64,000 nucleotides of DNA from Pomphorhynchus laevis (taxonomy: Eukaryota; Acanthocephala; Palaeacanthocephala; Echinorhynchida; Pomphorhynchidae), in the NCBI GenBank assembly GCA_012934845.2, contig WNNJ02002937.1:62001-126000 (forward strand). The letters are read 5' to 3'. Below the pieces are notes generated by a model. The model was not told the origin of the DNA and searched no databases. It saw only the letters and a list, made by a program, of their open reading frames with translations. Position numbers and translations under genes: made by a program. Shown here piece by piece: positions 20,411-30,619 of this stretch. Numbering within the stretch: position 1 is the stretch's first letter; the number at the start of each line of letters is the position of its first letter.

Positions 20411-20732
20411 GTTTAATCTTCGCGATTTGCGATATATGTGCCTGACGTGGGAAATATTTCACAAAGAACATCTATTGAATATTCGATATACCCAAACTTT
20501 GCGAGGTTATTCCATTTATTTCAGCCGCCGCTGAATTGTACGGACCAAAACAATTCAATTTGGACAAAGAATTGTGAATTCATGGAATCGTTTGAGCGAG
20601 CAGACTGTTAGCTCAGTTTCACACAAACTTTTCAAACGGCGAATTATTTTAAATTTGGATTGGTCTTTTTTTCCATAATGTACAGTGTGTCACTTTGAGC
20701 CGTGCCCGTAATGTTGTCGACAAAATAATAAT

Positions 20733-21480
20733 GTGGATAAGACCATCTCAGCTCATCATTACTCACCTACCGTATACATCTACTCAACCATTCTTCCTGT
20801 CGTTAATGATATCGTATTAATCGGTTTCCACTCTGACAGCCATCTTTCTCTCAAGCCATGTATTTCCGATAAAGTCCACTTCTCGTTCCTGATCCTCTGT
20901 GATATTCGCCGTATTCGTAAGTTGAACGATTTTCGCTCTTGTCTTTCTATTTTATATGTCCTTTTATTTTCCAGAATCGATTATTGTCTGAGCCTGTGCT
21001 TCAACTCTCCCAAAACTACTCTCCAACCTCTCCAATGTATTGTAATCTCAATAGTTAGCGTTCTACGTTTCAGCCGTTTTGAGCACGTATTTCAACATAT
21101 TTTCAATCTTTCATCGCTTCCTACAATTAGCCATCGTGTCCAGTTTTGTTTGATTCTCATGACCCATCGTGTACTGCATCGCAATTCCCCTTATACTTTC
21201 ATCTTACATGTCTCGATGAATCTCGTCGTTCTTCTTTATATCCTTAAGATAATATCATTTCCTGTTCCTGTACACTCCAAATTATTCGACAAATGGCCAC
21301 CTCCGTTATTTTCCTGTTGCTGCTCATCTTGCTTGAAATTCGCTTCCTTATTACATCCGCTCGACTTCCTTCCATTCCAAATTCGTCTACGAGTTTATTT
21401 TTTTATCAGTTTGATTATTTTCTTTATTCTTATGGGCTTGTAAACGCGCCGTTTGGACGTATTTGCCATTTAAAATTAAT
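20733..21480 (+). pseudogene. CR1-like RT C-terminal fragment with 3' tail
   Basis: The plus-strand frame reads ILPVVNDIVLIGFHSDSHLS, LKPCISDKVHFSFLILCDIR, RIDYCLSLCFNSPKTTLQPL and so on. This matches the region after YADD in CR1-A and CR1-B (IIPIVHNLTFLGFHFDDHLS, VRSSNLILRDIRRIRPL, IDYCLSLFANSPKS). A frameshift follows near 21180-21260. The terminus at 21430-21475 has the TTGCCATTTAAAATTAA signature and a weaker form of the 3' stem-loop. It is a 5'-truncated copy, inserted about 250 bp upstream of the SepSecS gene. Confidence 0.8.
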
Positions 21481-21734
21481 TTCTCTTTTTTAAGAACGAA
21501 TAACTTTTTTTGGACTACTTTGAATAATTTGAACTAATTTGTATAAGAAATTATACAAATTAAGAAGATATGACATTGTACATCTTCTGAACTTGATTGC
21601 ATACATAATATGTATGCAATCATAATACGTATTATACATAATATTTTTAATTAAAAAAATTGAAATATTTTTAAAAGAACTAATTTAAAATTTATAATAT
21701 GGCCGAATAAAATTGATAAAACTACTGTTTTTAG

Positions 21735-22630
21735 ATGCAGTATGACAGTGAAGATGCTATGGCTAAAACATTGTCTATTCCGTATAATTATTTACATCAG
21801 GTCCGCAACGCCACTATTAATTCCAATCGAGATCTTATGCATGTTATCAATACTGGTAAATTGCCATTGAAACCTATTGATACTTTAACAGTGCTCACAT
21901 TTCTGGATTCCTATAGTAAAACAGTGGCGAAACCATTGGGGGAACCATCATTTTTAAATTCGTCATTACTTAGTGAAAGATGGCTAAATTTGAATCGGAA
22001 TGATTGGGAACCACTAAATGATATGTTAAATAGACTTACCCGCGACGCCTTACACATATGCCATTATAAATCTTTTGATGATATGATTTTACTGCCTTGG
22101 GCAACCGGTATGACAATGTCGCTTATGCTTTCTATCTTAAACAAATCATATAATGGTAATAACATTGTGGCGTGGTTCCGAATTGATCAAAAATCATGCA
22201 TAAAGTCAATTGAGCTATGTAATGATTTGATATGCATCAATCCTAAAGATGATGATGTTATATGTAATAATATAGAAAAATTAATAGAAGTGTTGTCTGT
22301 AGATAATTGTGGTAAACCGTTTTGTGTTGTTTCAACCACTAGCTGCTTTGCGCCGCGTGTACCCGATGATGTGATTGTGATTTCGAAATTATGTCGGAAA
22401 TACGAAGTTGCTCATTTAGTAAATAATGCATACGGTATCCAGTCGAAAGATATTGCGAAGATGATTGAAAAAGCAAGTAGGTTAGGAAGAATAGATTATG
22501 TCGTACAGAGCATGGATAAAAATTTTATGGTACCTGTTGGCGGATCAATTGTAATCGCATATAATCAGAAAATACCACAATGGCTTAAATTGAAATACGG
22601 GAGTAGCTTACAAAGAACGAATGGCAGCGT
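21735..22630 (+). CDS. SEPSECS: Divergent SepSecS-like protein, coding exon 1
   Basis: The C-terminal half of this exon is clearly SepSecS, the PLP enzyme that converts O-phosphoseryl-tRNA(Sec) to selenocysteinyl-tRNA(Sec): PWATGMTMSLML (121-132), FRIDQKSCIKS (148-158), STTSCFAPRVPD (200-211), HLVNNAYGIQS (227-237), GRIDYVVQSMDKNFMVPVGG (251-270). Lys262 sits at the PLP-lysine position. The first 115 residues align only loosely. The conserved phosphate-binding GEREGR and GRSGD...QPKAAGSS blocks of the animal enzyme are missing (only GEPSFLN and NRNDWEPLND are found). The best joined product with 25782-26235 is about 449 residues, against about 500 for the vertebrate enzyme. The start is the first ATG after AT-rich sequence. 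The donor at 22631 (GTATAT) joins in phase to the acceptor at 25781. Canonical tRNA-substrate activity is doubtful. Confidence 0.85.
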
Positions 22631-22840
22631 GTATATAGTCAAAAAATAGTCTAAAAATATATAAGGTATTAAATTATGTTAAAATAATTTAAAAATTTAC
22701 AAAATTTAAAATATTTAAACTATTAATTGACTACAGAAAACTGATAAAATTGAATTAATAGAATCCTTAAATATTTTAAAAAATCAAAATTATTTAAAAA
22801 ACAAATTAAGACAAATAAAAGTGTTTCAATGGAATAATAA

Positions 22841-24519
22841 TAATACAAATTTATTTAATGTGGCAAATGCGTACAAGCTGTACGCTTACAAGTCCACACA
22901 CAAAAATGAGAAAGTCAAGCAGATAAATTGTTAAAATGGGATCGGATTTGTCGTTTGAAGCACTGCAGGGAAGTTGATTGGCGTATATGAATGGGTAGAT
23001 GATTCCACGATAGAGGAGCAGCCACCAGGAAGGAGCGGAGTCCAAAGGAGGTAGAGTAGTTTGGGACATGTAAAAGAAGGGAATTACAGGAACGCAAGGA
23101 ACAGTAAACAGGACGAGAATTATCAAGAAAAGGAAGGTTGAGAAATGAAGGGGTATGAAAAGTTACAAGGCGGAAAGCAACGATAAGAAGACGAATTTGA
23201 ACACGACAATAAATTGTAGGCAAATCGAGAGAAGCAAGATGGTAGGATGTATGATCAAAACGACGAAGACGGAGGAGAATTCGGACAGCTGCGTTGACGA
23301 TGCGTTGTAGGGGAAGAAGAGTGGATTTAGGTGAGTTGGAAAATAGACTAAGACAATAATCGAGTCTAGAAAAAAGGAGAGATGATATGAGAGTCATACA
23401 AGAAGGGAAATCGATCAATCTACGAACTTGACGGAGGTTGCGGAGTATCAAAGGTAGATGAGCGTACTTTATCTCTAACGAAAGGTTTAAGTGAAAGTCG
23501 GTTGTCAAAATGGAAGCCTAGGAAAACGAGATTATCAACGATAGGAAGAATTGTAGAATTTAATGATACGGAGGGAGGTTCAAAGCCGAGGCTTCGAGGT
23601 AGGATCCACATAATTTTGGATTTATCAGGATTCAGAGAAAGGCGAAGGGAAGAAAGATGATTGGAAATTGAGACAAGACAGTCCGAAGCGGAAACACTAA
23701 GATCGTGAATACGATAAACAGGTGCATGAGCATAGATGAGAATGTCATCAGCATATTGCATAACATGGAAGTTAAATTTATGAGAAATCGAAGACAAATC
23801 ACCAAGAAGAAGAGAGAAAAATATAGGGCCTAATACGGAGCCTTGTGGAACACCGGACGGAATGGACGAAGGATGGGAGAGAGAAGAGTTAGAATATACG
23901 CGAAATGTCAGTTTGATAGATATGAAGAAAACCATGACACAGTGGGTAAAGAGAAGCCATAATCATGACGAAGGCGATGGAGAAGAATCGAGTGATCGAC
24001 GATGTCAAAAGCAGACGATAGATCAAGAGAAACTATGACACTACATAATTTATGATCGCGCGATATGAGTAAGTCGTTATAAACTTTAAGACATGCAATT
24101 TCGGTAGAGTAATTAGAGCGAAAAGCGGCTTGGAAGGGAGGAAATAAGTTAGAGGAATAGAGATATGTATTAACTTGCTTAAGAACGAGACGCTCAAAGA
24201 GTTTAGAGAGGGTTGGGAGAAGTGAAATAGGACGGTACGAAGATGGTAGTGAGGAGTCGAGAGATTGCTTTTTGATGAGAGGACGAACAGTGGCGCATTT
24301 CCAGATGGCAGGAAATGTACGGCTACGGATGGACGAGTTGAACAATGTGGTTAGGAAGGGTAAGATAATGGTGCAGATATTTTTAAGCAAGTGAGTGGGA
24401 ATTGGGTCAGAAGGAGAGGTTTTATTAGGTAATGACAGCAGAACCGAAGAAACTTCATCAGACGAAACTTTGGAAGGTAATAATAAAAGGTAATAAAGGG
24501 CAATCGTAATAAATAGCAA
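22841..24519 (-). mobile_element. CR1-like element, family CR1-B, 5'-truncated
   Basis: The RT is read from 24519 down: LPNKTSPSDPIPTHLLKNIC, TVRPLIKKQSLDSSLPSSYR, PISLLPTLSKLFERLVLKQV, FQAAFRSNYSTEIACLKVY, SVIVSLDLSSAFDIVDHSIL. After a frameshift near 23930 come GVPQGSVLGPIFFSLLLGDL and HVMQYADDILIYAHAP. After a second shift near 23480 comes the C-terminal block ending LSWNHLPIHIRQSTSLQCFK. The endonuclease half is absent. The 3' end has its own stem-loop (22869-22885) and an ATTATTATTATT tail. Only two frameshifts, so relatively young. Confidence 0.88.
22869..22885 (-). other. 3'-UTR stem-loop of CR1-B
   Basis: GCGTACA-GCT-TGTACGC forms a perfect 7-bp stem on the minus strand at the same place as the CR1-A stem-loop, between GTAA and ATTTGCCACATTAAAT. 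The stem sequence differs from CR1-A but stays paired. Confidence 0.75.
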
Positions 24520-24589
24520 TAAACGGTATTATAATTGGAGGTAATAAAAGGATATTTTGGCAAAAAAGTTTATATGCAGTTTTTGTGCA

Positions 24590-24990
24590 GCATCGTTATC
24601 TGCTGTTTTCACATCAATTCAGGCGGCATTGGTCCCTCGGGTTGCCTGCGAGAATAGTGAACAGGGTGGAGATACTGCTGGACACCAAGCGTTTTTACTA
24701 TGATGATGACCCTGATGCGCGTCAGTTTTACCCTATTACGGGTGTACCTCAAGGATCCTTACTTTTTCCCATCTTATATCGTGCTGCCTCCATTAATCTA
24801 TTCAAATTTTTTAAACGCGAACAACGTCTTGTCGTGTACGCTGATGACACCACAGCCCTGTTCACTGGACACAGGTGTAAAGACGTAGTCTCTGGCATCA
24901 TCCGTTTCTTTTTAAGATAAAGAGGCCAGTTACACAAATCCAATCTTGTTTTAAACATCGCCAAATCGCAGGCGGATGTGATTGGCGGAG
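24590..24990 (+). pseudogene. Jockey-type RT fragment
   Basis: The plus-strand frame 24585-24920 reads LDTKRFYYDDDPDARQFYPI, TGVPQGSLLFPILYRAASIN, EQRLVVYADDTTALFTGHRC and KDVVSGIIRFF. It has the GVPQGS and YADDT motifs of Jockey-superfamily RTs. It begins just before the RT core and stops at a frameshift near 24920. The fragment at 1-320 is its closest relative in the window. It lies inside the SepSecS intron, in the sense orientation. Confidence 0.8.
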
Positions 24991-25781
24991 TTTGGCAGGC
25001 GGATTCGATTGTAATCAACTAGATGTAATTTGTGCAAGTATTTATATCCAAGACAATTTATATCTCTGGATGAACCAATATATGTTGTACATATTATTGG
25101 AAATATTTATATCCAAGACCATGTTTGTCATTGAGAATAATAAATATTCGATTAGAATAATAAATTATATGCTTTGCGCTATATGATGATACTATTCGTA
25201 TTACTATATTAAATGAATTATTTAGTAATAGCTATATATAGAGATATTACTATAGTTGACAAATATTTTCCCAAATATTACATAATTCCGAAGATCAACC
25301 TACACACTTATACGAATAAAAATAATTATCAATTAATTATTAGTTACATAATTTTTAAATAATCAATATTTTGAATATAAAGTATTAATAGTAAGCAAAT
25401 ATATATAATCATCATTAATTCTATATAATGTTAACGAACACTGTCTCATTAAGGATATCTTTATTGACGGTTACTTTAAAAAATTTGATTGTTTATCAAA
25501 CTTATATACATATATTATTTACGATAAGTTTTTATTTCACCAAATATCATTCAATAGTTAATTATAAAAGATAGCTAAAAATAAATGTCAAATATATTCT
25601 TCAGCCCGGCTCCCTGATTAGTGTCCTTTCTACAAAATGAAATAGTATTTTCCTTGTTTCGCGATATAAAAGATAAGATAGAATAATATCTTTTTAAAAT
25701 ATTATAAAATATAAGATATCAATTTAGATACAATAATTGAATAAGTAATGAGTTGCCATTCATTCTAATATGTTCATCAAG

Positions 25782-26235
25782 AGTCGATCTTCTATTAACT
25801 TTACTGACAATGGGAAGATCGAAATTAGAAGAATACCTAGCAGAAAGAGTGTATTGTTTTCAACGTTTAAAATCGAAACTGCAAAGTCTGTCTGACAGAT
25901 TTCCAGTTCAATTAATTGATGCTAAAGAAAACAAAATTTCATTGGCTCTGAAAATACTAGCAGAGAATAAGGCCAAGCCACTTTCGCAATTGGGATCAAA
26001 TCTCTTCCATAAACAAGTTTCTGGATGCCGGGTACTAAGCGGTAGAAGTAATTTCAAGTATATATTGCAGTCTAATCTAGAACTAGACAACTTTGGAATG
26101 CATCGACAGAAACTTAATGGTATGTTCGGATACGTAAATGCCGCAGCTGCAATTGGCGTATGTGAATACGATATCGACGAGTTTTGTTCACGATTAGAAA
26201 AAACTTTGCGAAAATATTTCGCTGACAATATTTGA
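25782..26235 (+). CDS. SEPSECS: Divergent SepSecS-like protein, coding exon 2
   Basis: This exon encodes VDLLLTLLTMGRSKLEEYLA, then KLQSLSDRFPVQLIDAKENK, ISLALKILAENKAKPLSQLG, SNLFHKQVSGCRVLSGRSNF, GYVNAAAAIGVCEYDIDEFC and RLEKTLRKYFADNI. It follows the C-terminal domain of SepSecS: the LFTRQVSGARVV strand, the NAASAIGM helix and the D-V-D-F segment. The C-terminal acidic tail of the vertebrate enzyme is missing, and the stop follows about 15 residues after the final helix. No frameshift is visible. It completes the gene begun at 21735. Confidence 0.85.
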
Positions 26236-26466
26236 TTTGTTTATCACAATTGCGTTAAGAGATAAATACGTTTTTGAATACGTTCTTAAATACGTTTTTG
26301 AATTTGGGTTATGTTTTATTTATTTATTTATATTTACTTATCGACTACTAAAAGAGCAAAGTTTGAGATAGGGACATCACAATAAAAAAGAAATAAAGTT
26401 AAAAATAGTCAACAAAAACTGTCAAGCATTAAGGTGAATTTTAAATTGTAAAAGGTGACTTAAAGG

Positions 26467-27230
26467 TTGCTTTACAATTCGTTATATAATGACTCAAATG
26501 CTTACTTTGGTAAGCTGATTAATAGTGAAAGCTTAAATACATCAAAGATAAACATTTGGAAAACTTATATATTAGATAAAATTAAAGAGAAAATGAAAAT
26601 AACAAACAATTATAAAAGGAAAGATCAAATTAATAAAGATATGTATAAAGAACTTACTAAATTAAAGGATAACTATATAATAACAACTATTGATAAAGCT
26701 TGTAATAACTTTGTTTTCATATGCAAAAAGCTTTATTATGATATACTGATAAAAGAGGTTAATTCTAATGATTTAAATGTAAATCCAACATATGAACGTA
26801 GTGAGTTGAGTTTAGAAACAATTATTACAAGTCACTGTTCTATAATGGATAAAACGGGTATAAAGGTTGAATTAGATAATAAAACTATACCTATATTATA
26901 TTGGAATCCAAAATTACATAAAAATCCAATAAAACCTAGGTTCATATGTAGTGCGTTTAAATGTACATTAAAACCACTTTCTGTCTATATGAATAAAATA
27001 CTTAAAGTAATTAAAGCACACTTTAAAAAATATTGCAAGGTAATCGAAATTAATACTGGTATAAAACACTATTTCAGTATTAATTCTACAATAGAATTTT
27101 TAGAACAGACAAAAGGAATAAATTTTCAAAATATAAATACATACGATTTTAGTGAGCTTTATACCAATCTAGATTTAGCAGATATTAAGATGCATTAGAA
27201 AAATTAATTAATCTTATATTCGGAAAAGAT
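26467..27230 (+). pseudogene. Penelope-like RT N-terminal part, permuted (Naiad-like) family PLE-N
   Basis: A 243-codon open frame with LKDNYIITTIDKACNNFVFI, then YWNPKLHKNPIKPRFICSAF and INTYDFSELYTNLDLADIK. The pattern K(A/C)NNFVF...PKLHK-P...R-I...DFS-LYT is that of Penelope-like reverse transcriptases. The frame ends just after the first catalytic block, then ALEKLINLIFGK continues in another frame to 27230. GVPMGG and YxDD are absent here because the sequence runs into an RLE-X 3' end at 27255. Its family is the same as the copies at 44.1-46.9 and 54.1-55.8 kb, where a GIY-YIG nuclease precedes the RT. Very AT-rich. Confidence 0.85.
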
Positions 27231-27254
27231 ATACATATATATGGGAGGATATTT

Positions 27255-29228
27255 ATTAGTCAAAGCAAAAATCAAAATACAATGTTACAAACGACTCCTA
27301 GCGAGCAACAATCATTAAAATCAGCTAACTTCGCAATCGATATGTCAATGACTTAAATAACTCATTGCTAAAACAAGTCTCGTGAGGTGGCCGACATAGC
27401 GTTCCGCGTTATCCGTATTTGAGCTTGGACGTCCTCAGATGTTACAATAGGTAAATGTCGCGCGGATCGGGGAGCTCGCAAGCACATGGAGACTGCCCTA
27501 GCAAGGGAGAGGCTTATTTTCGTTCGTAACCAGGCGACGGAATCCGCGTATAGGGCTTCCTTTTATCATATAGCTCCCGCGCAATCGTCTTGATCATGGG
27601 CATCTGCTGATGGTCCGATCCCACCAGTCGCGGCTATAATTATCAGACAGAATATACTGTGGTCCACCTCCTTTATTCGCTCTTCATATTTGTTGCGTTT
27701 TCGCGTCTCGTGGTACTCGAAGCAAGATAATACGGATTTTGACTGGTATGATGAAGTATTGCTGTTAAAAATACAAACGTCAAAAAACGTTCGCTCCATC
27801 CTGCCGCCAAACAGGACGCAACACACGATATCTGGGCATGCATCTAATTTTCTGGTAGTTGTGACCCGTTGGAAAGGAATTGATTAGGGTACCGGTTCCA
27901 GCTGAGGTTCAAGTCCCACTCCATTACATACAAGTGTCAATGTGTCAGTCACTATGTCGCGAATCTCGTTGTATCGGATAATATGCAGGGCACCCCTTTT
28001 ACAGGAAAGAGCATGTGTCATGTTCTGATTGTCACCACAAATACAGTTTTTCGCCATACCTGTGGGAGTTCAGTTGAAGCGAGCAGCTAGAACATCCCGA
28101 AGCGGGTCGCCTTGGGTAAAACCCTCTTTCGATAGTATCTTGCTGCTATCTCCAACCATAATCGCGTGACCTCCATACATGTTGTTAAGCATTCGACCCA
28201 TCGATGGACAAACCATCCAAATATTTGCTAGTGTTAAATTTCGGCGGATCCTGTTAAACGCGTTCTTGGCATCAATGGAGAGAATTCCCATTTCAGAATT
28301 TGAGTGGAATTGCTCTGATAACGAGTTGGATCGCGTATTCTATTCCACCACGTTGTGCAGCACACAATTGTTCACGGCCTGCTACAGCTTGTAGGTCAGA
28401 CTTGACTACATTCCCAAATGTTTTACATATGATTCTTCTTAGTGCCTCTCATATCCCTATAGGTCTGACGCCAGGATTTTTGTTCAATGCGATGAAGCGT
28501 GATACGACCAAAGCTTCCAACACCTCAAAATCAATTTTATCCGTCGCAATCCGAAATGCCAAACGCGAGATTATCTCCGCCATATTTCGTAAATGTGTCT
28601 TGAATGTCGTTAACATCCGCTCGAACTCATGGGCAGTAGCCCCTGATGGTCCAGCACATCCACGAGTCTTCATGGCCGCAGCAATTACATGGTCTGCGTC
28701 TATCATGGTAAAGACAACGTCATGATAAACGACACAATTTGGCAGTGGCCTTTGCAGCAATGCTTCCTGGTCAGCGTTCATGCCCTCCGGATGTATTTCA
28801 CTTAATATCTCAGGTACACTACGTCCGTTGAAATCATCATCCCAATGAAATATCGGACAATCGACTGTGTCCGATTGTTTCAGGGTTTTGATCGCAGCGG
28901 TGATATTGCCAGATTTGATCAATGACGAGAAGCGTTTTTTCCAGTCAACATGTTTGACTATGTTGGTATTTAATTTCAATAATTTCGTCCATTTTCGTTG
29001 GAGTACACGAGCTTCGTCCAGTAAGTTCTGAAGTTGACCGCTGTGCCATAGTGTAATGCGTCTTTTTAGCGTTTTCCTTATCAATTGCACCTTCCGTGAT
29101 GGAATTCATTGAAATAGGCACTGACATATTACCGTAACTTCCTTCAATACCAAGTACTCTCCGTATAACTTATCCGCAACCTTTTTGTATTTTTCACTAA
29201 TCAGATCGATGAACATATCGCTCTCTAA
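27255..29228 (-). pseudogene. RLE-X retrotransposon (copy 4) with internal RT deletion
   Basis: Read from 29228 down: a linker (LKRRITLWHSGQLQNLLDEA, NITAAIKTLKQ), DADHVIAAAMKTRGCAGPSG and SRFIALNKNPGVRPIGI. After a break, ILSIDAKNAFNRIRRNLTLA (RT block A) and SKEGFTQGDPL (28111-28130) follow. The frame then jumps straight to RDVLAARFN (28080), TPTGMAKNCICGDNQNMTHA and LSCKRGALHIIRYNEIRDI. The YADD and thumb region is therefore deleted. Next comes the endonuclease: RTFFDVCIFNSNTSSYQSKS, YHETRKRNKYEERIKEVDH, IAATGGIGPSA. The 3' UTR ends near 27255. It is the only copy showing the CxC...H...C finger joined to the nuclease. Its far end abuts the SepSecS duplication. Confidence 0.8.
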
Positions 29229-30425
29229 CAGTGGCGAAACCATTGGGAGAACCATCATTTTTAAATTCGTCATTACTTAGTGAAAGATGGCTAAATTTGA
29301 ATCGGAATGATTGGGAACCACTAAATGATATGTTAAATAGACTTACCCGCGACGCCTTACACATATGCCATTATAAATCTTTTGATGATATGATTTTACT
29401 GCCTTGGGCAACCGGTATGACAATGTCGCTTATGCTTTCTATCTTAAACAAATCATATAATGGTAATAACATTGTGGCGTGGTTCCGAATTGATCAAAAA
29501 TCATGCATAAAGTCAATTGAGCTATAATAATAATACAAATTTATTTAATGTGGCAAATGCGTACAAGCTGTACGCTTACAAGTCCACAAACAAAATGAGA
29601 AAGTTAAGCAGTTAAATTGTTCAGATGGGATCGGATTTGTCGTTTGAAGCACTGCAGGGAAGTTGATTGGCGTATATGAATGGGCAGATGATTCCACGAT
29701 AGAGGAGCAGCCACCAGGAAGGAGCGGAGTCCAAAGGAGGTAGAGTAGTTTGGGACATGTAAAAGAAGGGAATTACAGGAACGCAAGGAACAGTAAACAG
29801 GACGGGAATTATCAAGAAAAGGAAGGTTGAGAAATGAAGGGGTATGAAAAGTTACAAGGCGGAAAGCAACGATAAGAAGACGAATTTGAACACGACAATA
29901 AATTGTAGGCAAATCGAGAGAAGCAAGATGGTAGGATGTGTGATCAAAACGACGAAGACGGAGGAGAATTCGGACAGCTGCGTTGACGATGCGTTATGTA
30001 ATGATTTGATATGCATCAATCCTAAAGATGATGATGTTATATGTAATAATATAGAAAAATTAATAGAAGTGTTGTCTGTAGATAATTGTGGTAAACCGTT
30101 TTGTGTTGTTTCAACCACTAGCTGCTTTGCGCCGCGTGTACCCGATGATGTGATTGTGATTTCGAAATTATGTCGGAAATACGAAGTTGCTCATTTAGTA
30201 AATAATGCATACGGTATCCAGTCGAAAGATATTGCGAAGATGATTGAAAAAGCAAGTAGGTTAGGAAGAATAGATTATGTCGTACAGAGCATGGATAAAA
30301 ATTTTATGGTACCTGTTGGCGGATCAATTGTAATCGCATATAATCAGAAAATACCACAATGGCTTAAATTGAAATACGGGAGTAGCTTACAAAGAACGAA
30401 TGGCAGCGTGTATATAGTCAAAAAA
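29229..30425 (+). pseudogene. SepSecS exon 1 partial copy, split by a LINE insertion
   Basis: 29229-29525 repeats the exon from VAKPLGEPSFLNSSLLSERW to CIKSIEL, and 29996-30419 resumes at CNDLICINPKDDD through to ...RTNGS. Between them lies 470 bp of CR1-B in antisense. The N-terminal 60 codons and exon 2 are missing from this copy, so it cannot make the enzyme. An artificial open frame (29844-30428) fuses antisense LINE sequence to the exon remainder, including the PLP-lysine motif, but nothing suggests it is used. Confidence 0.88.
29526..29995 (-). mobile_element. Nested, 5'-truncated CR1-B copy in the SepSecS duplicate
   Basis: On the minus strand it covers only the CR1-B C-terminus (RIRLLIVAFRLVTFH-type region) and 3' UTR, with the stem-loop at 29559-29575 and the ATTATTATT tail. 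It differs from the 22.8-kb copy at several 3'-UTR bases (for example acaaacaaaatg versus acacacaaaaatg), so it is a sibling insertion, not part of the duplication. The target was GAGCTAT/GTAATG; at most a 3-base duplication (TAT) is visible. Confidence 0.85.
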
Positions 30426-30619
30426 TAGTCTAAAAATATATAAGGTATTAAATTATGTTAAAATAATTTAAAAATTTACAAAATTTAAAATATTTAAACT
30501 ATTAATTGACTACAGAAAACTGATAAAATTGAATTAATAGAATCCTTAAATATTTTAAAAAATCAAAATTATTTAAAAAACAAATTAAGACAAATAAAAG
30601 TGTTTCAATGGAATAATAA

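Larger units (their letters stand above)
16168..20440 (-). mobile_element. Near-complete CR1/L2-like retrotransposon, family CR1-A
   Basis: This is the best preserved element in the window. On the minus strand it has a 5' leader with CGACAACC-type short repeats (about 20285-20410), ORF1 (20245-19107), an overlapping ORF2 (19143-16246) and a short 3' UTR. The 3' UTR ends in a stem-loop followed by ATATGCCACGTTAAAATAAA. The 3' edge lies against TTTTTTTT near 16168. The 5' boundary is an estimate. ORF2 is uninterrupted, but ORF1 is broken near its N-terminus, so the copy is recent yet probably not autonomous. Related copies in the window are at 1205-4375 and 1730-1918, with tails at 12050 and 36775. 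Confidence 0.85.
22631..25781 (+). other. SepSecS intron, 3.15 kb, loaded with retroelements
   Basis: The intron starts GTATAT and ends TCATCAAG. Joining after ...RTNGS gives VVDLLLTLLTMG, parallel to the vertebrate LDVLITLLSLG. It holds a minus-strand CR1-B copy (22841-24519), a plus-strand Jockey fragment (24590-24990) and about 750 bp of AT-rich sequence (24990-25750) in which I see no gene. The exact splice site was chosen by reading-frame continuity. Confidence 0.65.

Noticed and set aside
22841-24519. Intronic CR1-B as a functional part of the SepSecS gene
   Set aside because: It is antisense, frameshifted and flanked by intron sequence; nothing suggests exonisation.
29852-30118. Minus-strand 88-codon hydrophobic frame
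   Set aside because: Antisense of the duplicated SepSecS exon; it occurs only because of the junction.
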